This document shows positions 1 to 8,290 of a stretch of DNA of 64,000 nucleotides, piece by piece. Source of the DNA: VAZQ01 sp963725065 (GTDB taxonomy: Bacteria > Pseudomonadota > Alphaproteobacteria > Rhizobiales > Xanthobacteraceae); contig CAVRXD010000020.1 of the NCBI GenBank assembly GCA_963725065.1, positions 316,186 to 380,185 on the forward strand, in the 5' to 3' direction. A program made the translations under genes and the position numbers. How positions within the stretch are numbered: position 1 is the stretch's first letter; every line of letters begins with the position of its first letter. A model generated the notes under the pieces. The model was not told where the DNA came from and did not search any database. It saw only the letters and a program-made list of their open reading frames with translations.

Positions 1-70
1 CCAGGGACAGGTTTGGGAGCGAGCGGCCGCGCGCCTGCCCTCGCCCGCTCCCGTTGGAAGGCGGAGCGTC

Positions 71-598
71 TTGCGGGCTGCTGGGGCGATGGCGATGGCT
101 GCCCTCGCCGGCGGCTGCTTCCAGCCGCTCTATGGCGAGCAGTCCCCGATGGGAGGCCCGGTGCTGCGCGATCAGCTCAGCGCCGTCGATATCGTGCAGA
201 TCGAAGCGCCGAAGGGCAGCGACGAGGCGCGGCTCGCGGTCGAAGTCCGCAACGCGCTATTGTTCGATTTCACTGGCGGTGGATCGCCCGCCCCGCCGAC
301 GCACCGGCTGAAGATCTCGATGTACTCCACGCGCGCCTCGATCATCGTCGACGTCAATACCTCGCGGCCGGATATCGAGAACTACGGACTCAACGCCTCC
401 TATTCGCTGACCGAAATCGCCACCGCCAAGGTCGTCGTCACTGGGCAGACCTTCTCCCGTGTGTCCTATGACATTCCCGGCCAGGCGCAGCGGTTCGCCC
501 GCCTGCGCGGATTGCGCGACGCCGAGACCCGCGCGGCCAAGGTCATTGCCGACAATATCCGCTCGCGGCTCGCGTCCTATTTCATCGCGGGAACGTGA
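71..598 (+). CDS. lptE: LPS-assembly lipoprotein LptE
   Basis: LptE is the outer-membrane lipoprotein that plugs the LptD barrel and helps insert lipopolysaccharide into the outer leaflet. The protein (about 175 aa) begins with a short hydrophobic stretch ending in the lipobox ALAGGC, followed by FQPLYG, the signature just after the lipidated Cys in alphaproteobacterial LptE. It lies directly upstream of holA, the usual alphaproteobacterial order (leuS-lptE-holA). The chosen start is a TTG. The frame is open to the left edge and contains an upstream RRS that would suit a longer signal peptide, so the true start may lie outside the window. Confidence 0.85.
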   Translation: MRAAGAMAMAALAGGCFQPLYGEQSPMGGPVLRDQLSAVDIVQIEAPKGSDEARLAVEVRNALLFDFTGGGSPAPPTHRLKISMYSTRASIIVDVNTSRPDIENYGLNASYSLTEIATAKVVVTGQTFSRVSYDIPGQAQRFARLRGLRDAETRAAKVIADNIRSRLASYFIAGT

Positions 599-788
599 GA
601 CGGCTTCTTCCCTGAGGCCGCGCGAAAGCGCAGGCTGTGCCTCATGCGCCTCCGGTTCAGCTTGCATGGCGCCGCGATCCCGTGCCGTGCCTGCATGGGA
701 CAGAGGACCTCGGGTTGGGCATGATCCCGACAAATCGCCGACTTCGTGAGCGAGATCATTCGGCCAGGCAGAGGCCCAGGGATTTACA
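599..788. other. lptE-holA intergenic region with a possible decayed palindrome
   Basis: No gene is seen here. The stretch around 719-763 (GCATGATCCCGA ... GAGATCATTC) looks like a degenerate copy of the GCATGATCCCGAAAAG palindrome found intact at 48.7 and 50.6 kb. The match is by eye and weak in the centre. Confidence 0.3.
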
Positions 789-1817
789 ATGGTCGCCCTG
801 AAAGGCGCCGACATCGATAAATTCGTAGGTCGTCCCGATCCGACCCGGCCGGTCGTGCTCGTCTTCGGTCCGGACGCGGGCTTGGTGCACGAGCGCGCCG
901 ATGCGCTCGTGCGGGCGTCGGTGGACGATCCCAAGGACCCCTTTCAACTCGCCCGCCTCGACGGCGACGAGCTCGCCGGCGAGCCCACGCGCCTGGTCGA
1001 GGAGGCCAACACCATTCCGCTGTTCGGGGGACGCCGCGCCGTCTGGGTCAGGGCCGGCGGCCGTAATTTTGCTCCCGCGGTCGAGGCGCTCTTGGCAGCG
1101 ACGTCGCCGGACTGTCGGGTGGTGATCGAAGCCGGCGACCTCAAGCGCAGCGCACCGCTGCGAGCGCTATGCGAGCGCGCCAAGAATGCCGTGGCGCTGC
1201 CGTGCTACGCCGACGCTGAACGGGACCTCGTTCGTCTCATCGATGACGAGATGCGCGACGCCGATCTTACGATTTCGCCTGAGGCCCGCGCCGCCCTTGT
1301 TCCGCTGCTCGGCGGCGACCGACTGGCGTCCCGTCATGAGGTGCGCAAGCTCGCGCTGTTCGCGCGCGGCAAGCCGCGGGTGGAGCTCGACGACGTGATG
1401 GCGGTCGTCGCCGACGCGTCGTCGCTCGCGCTCGACGGCCTGGTCGACGCCGCCTTCGCCGGGCGCACAAGCGAGCTCGAAGTCCAGTTCGGCAAGGCGC
1501 GTACCGCCGGGACGGCACCGGGCACCATCATCTCGGCAGCGCTGCGCCAGGTGGCGCAGCTGCACAAGGCGCGGCTTGCGGTCGAGGACGGCGCTTCCGT
1601 CAGCGAGGCGGCTGCAGGCATCCAGCCGTTCGTTCATTTCAGCCGCAAGGCCGCGGTCGAGGCCGCACTCAAGATCTGGACATCGACGCGGCTCGAACGG
1701 GCGATGTCCCAGATCGCGGAAGCGACACTCGAGACGCGCCGCCAATCCACCATGGCAGAAGCGATCACGCAGCGCACACTGCTGGCGCTTGCCGTGAATT
1801 CCCGGCGCAAAGAGTAA
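789..1817 (+). CDS. holA: DNA polymerase III subunit delta (HolA)
   Basis: Delta subunit of the DnaX clamp-loader complex, which opens the beta sliding clamp during replication. The 342-aa length matches the family. The N-terminal PVVLVFGPDAGLVHERAD segment is the degenerate nucleotide-binding region typical of HolA, and the C-terminal half (LRQVAQLHKARLAVEDG) matches the delta collar domain. It follows lptE with a 190-bp gap, as in other alphaproteobacteria. The next gene starts 15 bp after its stop, so the two may be co-transcribed. Confidence 0.92.
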   Translation: MVALKGADIDKFVGRPDPTRPVVLVFGPDAGLVHERADALVRASVDDPKDPFQLARLDGDELAGEPTRLVEEANTIPLFGGRRAVWVRAGGRNFAPAVEALLAATSPDCRVVIEAGDLKRSAPLRALCERAKNAVALPCYADAERDLVRLIDDEMRDADLTISPEARAALVPLLGGDRLASRHEVRKLALFARGKPRVELDDVMAVVADASSLALDGLVDAAFAGRTSELEVQFGKARTAGTAPGTIISAALRQVAQLHKARLAVEDGASVSEAAAGIQPFVHFSRKAAVEAALKIWTSTRLERAMSQIAEATLETRRQSTMAEAITQRTLLALAVNSRRKE

Positions 1818-1832
1818 CAGGGAGAGCGAGCA

Positions 1833-2828
1833 ATGATCCGCTGTCCGGCCATCCTGCTGCGTTCGCCGCTGGTGCTGATTTGCCTGCTCGCCCTCGCCGC
1901 CGGCAACGTCACCCGCGCCGCTGCGCAATCCTACCCCGCGCGCTCCATCAAGCTGGTCGTGCCGTTCGGCCCCGGCGGACCGACCGACGTGTCCGCGCGC
2001 ATCGTTGCCCAGGTGGTGCAAGCGGGGCTCGGCACAAGCGTCGTGATCGAAAACCGGCCCGGAGCAGGCGGTGCGATTGGAACCAAATCGGTCGCCAACG
2101 CCGACCCCGATGGCGCCACGCTGCTCATCGGCACGAGCGCAACGCTCGGCGTCGTGCCCGCGCTCGTGAAGAATCCCGGCTACGATCCGATCAAGAGCTT
2201 TGCGCCGATCGCCAAGATCGCGGACAGCACGCTGGTCCTGGTCGTGCCCGCGAACTTTCCCGCGAACTCGGTGCAGGAATTCGTCGCCCGTGCCAAAGCC
2301 AATCCGGGCAAGCTCAGCTTCGCCTCCGCCGGCGTTGGCAATCAGACCCAGTTGCTCGCTGAACTGTTCAAATCGAAGGCCGGCCTCGACATCGTGCACG
2401 TCCCGTACAAGAGCGGCGCCGAGATGGTCACCGCCATCCTGGGTGAGCAGGTGCAGATGGCGTTTCCGGACGTGTCGATCCTCATCCCGCTCATCCGCGA
2501 GGGCAAGCTCAAAGCGCTCGCCGTCACCAGCGCGAAGCGACATCCGCAACTGCCCGATGTTCCGACCATGATCGAAAGCGGCATCCCCGATTACGTCATG
2601 ACGTTTTGGTCGGGTGTCGTAGCGCCAGCCGGCACGCCCGCGGAGATCGTCTCCCGGCTCAACGCCGCGATCAACGACGGTCTCACATCGCCAGCGGTTC
2701 GGGAGAACCTCGCCAAGGTCGGCTCCGAGGCGAGCCCGGGCTCGCCGCAGGATTTCGCCGACTTCATCGCCGCCGAGACCAGGAAATGGAGCGAGGTGGC
2801 CAGGACGGCAGGCATCAGTTTGGAGTGA
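1833..2828 (+). CDS. Tripartite tricarboxylate transporter substrate-binding protein (Bug/TctC family)
   Basis: Periplasmic solute receptor of the Bug family, which usually delivers carboxylates or related small acids to a TctAB-type permease. A Sec signal peptide (hydrophobic residues about 10-25, cleaved near AAAQS) precedes YPARSIKLVVPFGPGG, the standard Bug N-terminal motif. The 331-aa length is normal. No TctA or TctB membrane partner is nearby, which is common for orphan Bug receptors. A purine-rich GGGAGAGCGAGCA stretch precedes the ATG. The ligand cannot be deduced. Confidence 0.9.
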   Translation: MIRCPAILLRSPLVLICLLALAAGNVTRAAAQSYPARSIKLVVPFGPGGPTDVSARIVAQVVQAGLGTSVVIENRPGAGGAIGTKSVANADPDGATLLIGTSATLGVVPALVKNPGYDPIKSFAPIAKIADSTLVLVVPANFPANSVQEFVARAKANPGKLSFASAGVGNQTQLLAELFKSKAGLDIVHVPYKSGAEMVTAILGEQVQMAFPDVSILIPLIREGKLKALAVTSAKRHPQLPDVPTMIESGIPDYVMTFWSGVVAPAGTPAEIVSRLNAAINDGLTSPAVRENLAKVGSEASPGSPQDFADFIAAETRKWSEVARTAGISLE

Positions 2829-2880
2829 GACCGATGTGTTCCGCCTCATCCCGATGAGGCGGTCGTTCCACGCGCGCGCA

Positions 2881-3459
2881 TCACCCCAACTTCGCCGCCA
2901 GCTCGGGCTCGAATGCGCCGTCGATCAGCACGAAAGCGACCACGCACGGCGCGTTGGAGCGGTTGCTCCAGGCGTGATTCGTGCCGCACTGAACCACGAT
3001 GTCGCCGGCGCTGAGCTCAACGTCGACATCGTCCAGCACCATCGTGATCTCGCCCGACAGCACGATCGCGTAGTCGATGGTTTCGGTTCTATGCATGAGC
3101 GGGTGGCGCCCTCCCTTGCCGAAGGTTGCAGCCTTCTCATTGCCGAGGGCCGCGAAGGCCGCGCGCGACGCTTGCGGATCCATCTGCCGCACCGCTTCGT
3201 TCTCCGGCGGGAAGTGATTGATGCGCAAGACGGTGCCGCGCTTGTCCGGCATTTGCCGCCGCGGACCCAGCGTCGGCTCTTCCGCGGCCGTCGCGATCCG
3301 CGCCGGCGTCTCCCTGGTTCGCCAGATGTCGGTCGAGTACCACTCAGGATTTACGGCATTGACGTGCACGAACGGCGCGGGGCCGTCGGAGATCACGATG
3401 GCCTTGCCGTCTGGATCGTGCCCGGTGACCACTCGTCTGACCTGCTTGGCCATCGCCAT
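2881..3459 (-). CDS. Cupin domain-containing protein
   Basis: Small cupin-fold protein of about 192 aa. The cupin core is seen in the C-terminal half: GGRHPLMHRTETIDYAIVLS supplies the first metal-binding motif (H, H, E), and ELSAGDIVVQCGTNHAW supplies the second. This arrangement resembles cupins annotated near aromatic or hydroxy-acid catabolism, but no pathway gene is adjacent. The start is the ATG of MAMAKQ, because GGGAGAGA lies just upstream; a longer frame exists but lacks such a site. It is convergent with the upstream binding-protein gene, 52 bp away. Substrate unknown. Confidence 0.82.
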   Translation of the reverse strand: MAMAKQVRRVVTGHDPDGKAIVISDGPAPFVHVNAVNPEWYSTDIWRTRETPARIATAAEEPTLGPRRQMPDKRGTVLRINHFPPENEAVRQMDPQASRAAFAALGNEKAATFGKGGRHPLMHRTETIDYAIVLSGEITMVLDDVDVELSAGDIVVQCGTNHAWSNRSNAPCVVAFVLIDGAFEPELAAKLG

Positions 3460-3553
3460 TCTCTCCCTGCGATGTTCGATTGGTTTTCTTGTCAGCGGCA
3501 GCAGCGCAGCGTGTTGCACGGCGCTGCAACCACGTGTCGTCGGGACGGTAGGA

Positions 3554-4429
3554 TCAGTTCTTGCTCAGCCGTCGCAGCACATCGTCGAGTTGATCGAGAC
3601 TGCGATAGTGGATCTGCAGCACGCCGCCATTGCCGCGATGATCGACCGTGACCGCCAGGCCGAGCGCATCGGAAACGCGTCGTTCGAGCGCGAGGGTATC
3701 GGGGCTCTTGAGCGCCCGTTTGCTCACCGACTTGCCCGATTTCTTCCCCCGGTCCTTCGCCAACGCCTCGACCTGACGGACGTTGAGCCCGCGATCGACG
3801 ATCTCGCGCGCCATCTCCTCCGGGTCGGACGCTCCGATGAGCATACGCGCGGCACCGGCCGTGATCTTGCCGGCATGGATATAAGCCTTGACCGGTTCGG
3901 GCAGCTTCAGCAGGCGCAGCGTGTTGGTGACGTGGCTGCGGCTCTTGCCGACGATCTTGGCAATGTCGTCGTGACTGTGATCGTACTCGCTCGCGAGGGC
4001 TTGATAACCGCCCGCCTCTTCCAGCGGATTGAGGTCAGTGCGTTGCACGTTCTCGATGATCGCAAGCTCGAGCGCTTCGCTGTCGCTCACTTCGAACAGT
4101 ACGATCGGGACATCATGCAGGCCCGCGCGCTGCGCCGCGCGCCAGCGCCGCTCGCCCGCAATGATCTCATAGGCGTCCTTCGCTCCGGCGATCGAGCGCA
4201 CGACCACGGGCTGGATGATGCCGCGTTCCTTGATCGACGCAGCCAGATCATCGAGCTCCGCCTCCGAAAAATTGCGGCGTGGATTTCGCGGATTGGGCCG
4301 CACATATTCGATCGGCACGCGGCGTTGATTGCGCGCGCGTTCGGGTGTCGCGGTTTCGGCCCCCACGTCACCCATCAGCGCGGCAAGGCCGCGCCCCAGT
4401 CGCGATCGGCCTTCGTCCGGCATCGCCAT
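3554..4429 (-). CDS. parB: Chromosome-partitioning protein ParB
   Basis: Centromere-binding CTPase that loads at parS, spreads and drives origin segregation with ParA. The N-terminal GRGLAALMG peptide is the ParA-stimulating motif. GERRWRA (residues 92-98) is the CTP-binding motif and ENVQR (126-130) lies in the conserved box. A helix-turn-helix (DIAKIVGKSRSHVTNTLRLL) follows. The 291-aa length is usual. The start MAMPDE was chosen because it has a GGGAG site and follows the parA stop by 19 bp. Two parS matches lie 1.6 and 3.8 kb away, in and beyond rsmG. Confidence 0.96.
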   Translation of the reverse strand: MAMPDEGRSRLGRGLAALMGDVGAETATPERARNQRRVPIEYVRPNPRNPRRNFSEAELDDLAASIKERGIIQPVVVRSIAGAKDAYEIIAGERRWRAAQRAGLHDVPIVLFEVSDSEALELAIIENVQRTDLNPLEEAGGYQALASEYDHSHDDIAKIVGKSRSHVTNTLRLLKLPEPVKAYIHAGKITAGAARMLIGASDPEEMAREIVDRGLNVRQVEALAKDRGKKSGKSVSKRALKSPDTLALERRVSDALGLAVTVDHRGNGGVLQIHYRSLDQLDDVLRRLSKN

Positions 4430-4448
4430 GTCTCCCGACCTCTTCAGC

Positions 4449-5393
4449 TCACGCTGCACCGTGCTGCTGGTTCGAATCGATCGCGCCATCTTGCTGCGGC
4501 GGGCGTGCGATCAATTCCTTCTCGCGCTGGATGATTTCCGTCGCGAGGCGCAGATAGGCTTCGCTGCCGACGCATTTGAGATCGTAGACCAGCACCGGTT
4601 TGCCGTACGACGGCGCCTCCGACACCCGCACATTGCGCGGGATGATGGTGTCGTAGACCTTCTGATTGCTGTTCTGACGCACGTCGGCGACGACCTGGTT
4701 GGAGAGATTGTTGCGCGCATCGTGCATGGTCAGCACGATGCCATGGATCATGAGATCGGGATTGAGCGTGGATTTCACGCTCTCGACGGTCTGCAGCAAT
4801 TGCGACAGTCCCTCGAGCGCGAAGAACTCGCACTGCAACGGCACCAGGATCGCGTCCGCCGCAGCCATGGCGTTGACGGTCAGCAGATTCAGCGACGGCG
4901 GGCAATCGATCAGCACATAAGTGACGTCGCCGGCGCGAGGCGTGGCGCGCAACGGCGCCAGCGCGGTACGCAGCCGAAAGGCGCGCTCGCGGTCCTGGCT
5001 GACTTCGAGTTCGACGCCGGAGAGATCGAGGGTCGAGGGCGCAATGGAGAGCCGCGGAACGGCTGTCAGCAACACCACATCGCGTAAGGTGGCTTCACCC
5101 ATCAGCACGTCGTAGGTCGAGTAACGGCGACTGCGCCGATCGATGCCGAGCCCGGTCGAAGCATTGCCCTGGGGGTCGAGGTCGAGGATCAGCACCTGCT
5201 CGCCGATGGCGGCAAGCGCGGTACCCAGATTGATGGCGGTCGTGGTTTTGCCCACGCCGCCTTTCTGGTTCGCGATCGCGATCACACGCGGCGGCTGAGG
5301 ATTGGGAATGCGGCTCGCGAGCGGAATGACGTGAGATGGCTCGCGCGACACCTCCTGGGGCACTTCCGCCGGCAAGTCCGCGGGATCGGTCAT
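4449..5393 (-). CDS. parA: Chromosome-partitioning ATPase ParA
   Basis: Deviant Walker-A ATPase that forms the nucleoid-bound gradient moving ParB-parS complexes. KGGVGKT at residues 44-50 is the deviant P-loop, and LILDLDPQGN follows as the A' motif. About 314 aa from the chosen ATG (MTDPADLP). The reading frame extends further upstream, but those residues are not ParA-like. It lies directly before parB and after rsmG on the same strand, giving the conserved mnmE-mnmG-rsmG-parA-parB order. Confidence 0.96.
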   Translation of the reverse strand: MTDPADLPAEVPQEVSREPSHVIPLASRIPNPQPPRVIAIANQKGGVGKTTTAINLGTALAAIGEQVLILDLDPQGNASTGLGIDRRSRRYSTYDVLMGEATLRDVVLLTAVPRLSIAPSTLDLSGVELEVSQDRERAFRLRTALAPLRATPRAGDVTYVLIDCPPSLNLLTVNAMAAADAILVPLQCEFFALEGLSQLLQTVESVKSTLNPDLMIHGIVLTMHDARNNLSNQVVADVRQNSNQKVYDTIIPRNVRVSEAPSYGKPVLVYDLKCVGSEAYLRLATEIIQREKELIARPPQQDGAIDSNQQHGAA

Positions 5394-5439
5394 GGCATTG
5401 CATCCAAACTTGGAGCCGCTTCGCGAATCGGTTGGAATT

Positions 5440-6126
5440 TTAGGGCTTTGTCCTGCCGCGCTCCACATCCCGGATGACGACGATACGGCCGGCCGCATCG
5501 GTCCGGCTGGGCACCAGAGTCGCATTCATTTTCCAAGACGTCATGGCCGCGCGGGCCTCTCCGAGTTCAAGCTCTGCATTTTGTCCCTTCGGGAACAAGC
5601 CCATTGCACCGCTTTTCCCCAGAAGCGGAAAGCTCTGCTTTAGCAATAGCTTAAGCGGAGCAACGGCGCGCGCGGTGACGACATCAAGCGGAGCCGCAAA
5701 GCCGGCGGCAAATTCTTCGATGCGCGCGACATGCACCGCGGCCGGCGCGCCCGTGACGCGCTGAGCCTCGCTCAGGAATGCGGCTTTTTTCTTATTGCTG
5801 TCAATGAGATGCACGGTCGCCCCGGGCCGGTCGGCGAGCGCGATCGCAAGCATGAGACCGGGAAATCCGCCCCCCGTCCCGAGGTCGGCCCAAACCCGGG
5901 CCTCCGGTGCAAGATCGAGAAGCTGCAGAGAATCGGCGATGTGGCGCGTCCAAAGGTTGGGAATGGTCGAGGCTGCGATGAGGTTGGTGGTGCGCTGCCA
6001 GCTCAGCAGCAGCGCGACGAACGCGTCGAGACGTTCCGAGGTTTCACGTGAAACAGGGGTGAGCGCCAGCGCGCGGGCGCGATCGGAAGCGAGATCGGGA
6101 GGGAGTGCGAGATCCGGACGGATCAT
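5440..6126 (-). CDS. rsmG: 16S rRNA (guanine527-N7)-methyltransferase RsmG
   Basis: Methylates G527 of 16S rRNA using S-adenosylmethionine. The SAM-binding motif DLGTGGGFPG is at residues 81-90, and RHIADSLQLL upstream is a family hallmark. 228 aa, normal length. It sits between mnmG and parA in the conserved origin-proximal cluster. Codons 25-29 (VSRET) are encoded by the GTTTCACGTGAAAC parS core, a known overlap in alphaproteobacteria, so this stretch carries both protein and centromere information. Confidence 0.96.
   Translation of the reverse strand: MIRPDLALPPDLASDRARALALTPVSRETSERLDAFVALLLSWQRTTNLIAASTIPNLWTRHIADSLQLLDLAPEARVWADLGTGGGFPGLMLAIALADRPGATVHLIDSNKKKAAFLSEAQRVTGAPAAVHVARIEEFAAGFAAPLDVVTARAVAPLKLLLKQSFPLLGKSGAMGLFPKGQNAELELGEARAAMTSWKMNATLVPSRTDAAGRIVVIRDVERGRTKP
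6040..6055. promoter_or_regulatory. parS: parS centromere site 1
   Basis: GGTTTCACGTGAAACA matches the consensus TGTTTCACGTGAAACA at 15 of 16 positions and keeps the complete 14-bp inverted repeat. It lies inside rsmG and is the expected ParB nucleation site. Confidence 0.93.
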
Positions 6127-6217
6127 GTGCCGTCGGGCCCCACTTCAATGGCGATGAAGAAGGATGCTGGCCGTCCTGCGCACCGGAGCATTGTGCATCT
6201 AAGCCGACTACAGGAGA

Positions 6218-8107
6218 TCAGGGCTGTGAGCGGGGCGCGCCGGCGGTCCGGCTGCCGTGTCGGCGGCGCTTGAGGTGCGCGACCAGGAGCGTCAACGCCG
6301 CGGGGGTGACGCCATCGAGGCGTGCCGCCTGCCCGATGCTGCGGGGCCGGCTGGCTTGCAACTTGTGCCGGGCCTCGTTGGAGAGGCCCCGCAGTTGCGC
6401 ATAGTCCAGCCCGTCCGGCAGCTCGAGGCTTTCATCCCGGCGATATGAAGCGATATCCGCCGCCTGGCGCGAGAGATAGACATCGTACTTGGCGTCGATT
6501 TCGAGTTGCTCGGCGATGTTCGGCGCGAGATCGCCAAAGCGGGGCCAAATCCGGGAGAGTTCGGCCACACCGATATGGGGATGCGACAGCAGCTCGAAGG
6601 CGCTGCGCCGCTGGCCGTCCTTGTTGAGAGCAAGCCCGTGACGACCCCCCTCGTTTGGCGTGAGCGACACGGACTGAGCGAATTCACGCGCAGACGTCAG
6701 GGCGGCCATTTTCTCCCCATGGCGCCGGCGGCGAGCTGCGCCGACGCATCCCAAGGCAATGCCTTTGTCGGTCAGTCGCTGGTCGGCATTGTCGGCCCGC
6801 AATGTCAGTCGGTATTCCGCGCGTGAGGTGAACATGCGGTACGGCTCTGTCACCCCGCGGGTCACCAAATCATCAATCATAACAGCAAGATAACCCTCGG
6901 CGCGGTCGAACGTGATGGGCCCTCCCCCACCCGCCCGGGACGCGGCGTTAAGGCCGGCGGCCAGGCCTTGGGCGGCGGCCTCCTCATAGCCCGTGGTGCC
7001 GTTGATTTGTCCGGCCAGGAACAGGCCGGGGAGACGCCGCGTCTCCAGCGTGGGGTTCAGCTCGCGCGGGTCCACGTGGTCGTATTCGATGGCATAGCCG
7101 GGCCGCAGCATCCGCGCCCGCGTCAGCCCCGGGATCGTGGCGACCAGCGCGAGCTGGACGTCTTCGGGCAACGACGTGGAAATGCCGTTGGGATAGACCG
7201 TCGGGTCGTCCAGCCCTTCGGGCTCCAGGAAAATCTGATGCCCATCGCGCTCACCAAAGCGAACGATCTTGTCCTCGATTGAAGGGCAATAGCGCGGTCC
7301 CCGGCTGGAGATCTGGCCGGAATACATGGGCGAGCGGTGGACGTTATCGCGAATGAGGCGATGGGTGGCGTCGTTCGTGCGGGTAATCCCGCAATGGACC
7401 TGGGCGTTATGGATATGGTCGGTAAGCGTCGAGAACGGCTCCGGTGGCTGGTCCCCCGGCTGCGACTCCACTGCCGCCCAATCGATGGTACGGCCGTCGA
7501 GCCGCGGCGGCGTCCCGGTCTTCAGCCTTCCGAGCACAAAGCCCAGGCGCTCGAGAGTCAGAGACAAGCCGGTGGACGGCGCTTCTCCCACACGCCCGGC
7601 GGGGATCTGATGTTCTCCAATATGGATGAGACCCCGCAAAAAGGTGCCAGTGGTCAGCACCACGGCCCCTCCCCTGAGCTCCCGTCCGTCCGCGAGCCTG
7701 AGCCCCGCAACGCACTCATGACTGATGATGAGATCATCGGCCTCGGCCTCGATCACGGTGAGCCCTGGGGTGTCGGAAACGGCCCGCTGGATGGCTGTGG
7801 CGTAAAGCCGACGGTCGGCCTGGGCGCGCGGCCCGCGCACCGCCGGACCTTTGCGGCGGTTGAGCACCCGGAACTGAATGCCCCCGAGGTCGGCGGCCCT
7901 GCCCATCAGCCCGTCAAGGGCGTCGATCTCGCGAACCAGATGGCCTTTGCCGAGGCCCCCGATAGCCGGATTGCACGACATGGCGCCGATGGTCGCAACT
8001 CGATGGGTGACGAGCGCCGTGTTGGCTCCCATGCGCGCGGCCGCGGCGGCCGCCTCGCAACCGGCGTGGCCTCCTCCCACGACGATGACGTCGTAATGCG
8101 CGCTCAT
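6218..8107 (-). CDS. mnmG: tRNA uridine-5-carboxymethylaminomethyl(34) synthesis enzyme MnmG
   Basis: FAD enzyme (GidA) that acts with MnmE to modify U34 of tRNAs reading NNA/NNG codons. From the chosen ATG (MSAHYDV) the protein has 629 aa, the family size. It opens with the dinucleotide-binding motif VIVVGGGHAGCEAA. SCNPAIGGLGKGH and the C-terminal helical domain ending in VAHLKRRR are also seen. A longer frame begins 49 codons upstream and includes the parS sequence read as MFHVKH; this is judged non-coding. It is clustered with mnmE, its partner, and rsmG. Confidence 0.95.
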   Translation of the reverse strand: MSAHYDVIVVGGGHAGCEAAAAAARMGANTALVTHRVATIGAMSCNPAIGGLGKGHLVREIDALDGLMGRAADLGGIQFRVLNRRKGPAVRGPRAQADRRLYATAIQRAVSDTPGLTVIEAEADDLIISHECVAGLRLADGRELRGGAVVLTTGTFLRGLIHIGEHQIPAGRVGEAPSTGLSLTLERLGFVLGRLKTGTPPRLDGRTIDWAAVESQPGDQPPEPFSTLTDHIHNAQVHCGITRTNDATHRLIRDNVHRSPMYSGQISSRGPRYCPSIEDKIVRFGERDGHQIFLEPEGLDDPTVYPNGISTSLPEDVQLALVATIPGLTRARMLRPGYAIEYDHVDPRELNPTLETRRLPGLFLAGQINGTTGYEEAAAQGLAAGLNAASRAGGGGPITFDRAEGYLAVMIDDLVTRGVTEPYRMFTSRAEYRLTLRADNADQRLTDKGIALGCVGAARRRRHGEKMAALTSAREFAQSVSLTPNEGGRHGLALNKDGQRRSAFELLSHPHIGVAELSRIWPRFGDLAPNIAEQLEIDAKYDVYLSRQAADIASYRRDESLELPDGLDYAQLRGLSNEARHKLQASRPRSIGQAARLDGVTPAALTLLVAHLKRRRHGSRTAGAPRSQP

Positions 8108-8189
8108 CGGCTCGAACCCCGCATGGCGGGCTTTTATCTCAGCCCCGCCCACGCGTCCATTCTCACCACCGATCTCTCCGATCGGAATG

Positions 8190-8205
8190 TGTTTCACGTG
8201 AAACA
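8190..8205. promoter_or_regulatory. parS: parS centromere site 2
   Basis: TGTTTCACGTGAAACA is a perfect 16/16 match to the consensus parS palindrome, in the 183-bp gap between mnmE and mnmG. It is about 2.15 kb from the first site and 3.8 kb from parB. Confidence 0.96.
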
Positions 8206-8290
8206 TCGAAAGCCCGCGGCACGCTGTCCCCGGCTTTGCGCGCCAAAATGGCATTGCCTCACGCGGTCGGTGGTTCTCCTTCCGCCGTCG

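Noticed and set aside
6218..8254. Longer mnmG frame starting 49 codons upstream
   Set aside because: The extra residues are the translated parS palindrome and spacer; the conserved FAD motif begins right after the inner ATG.
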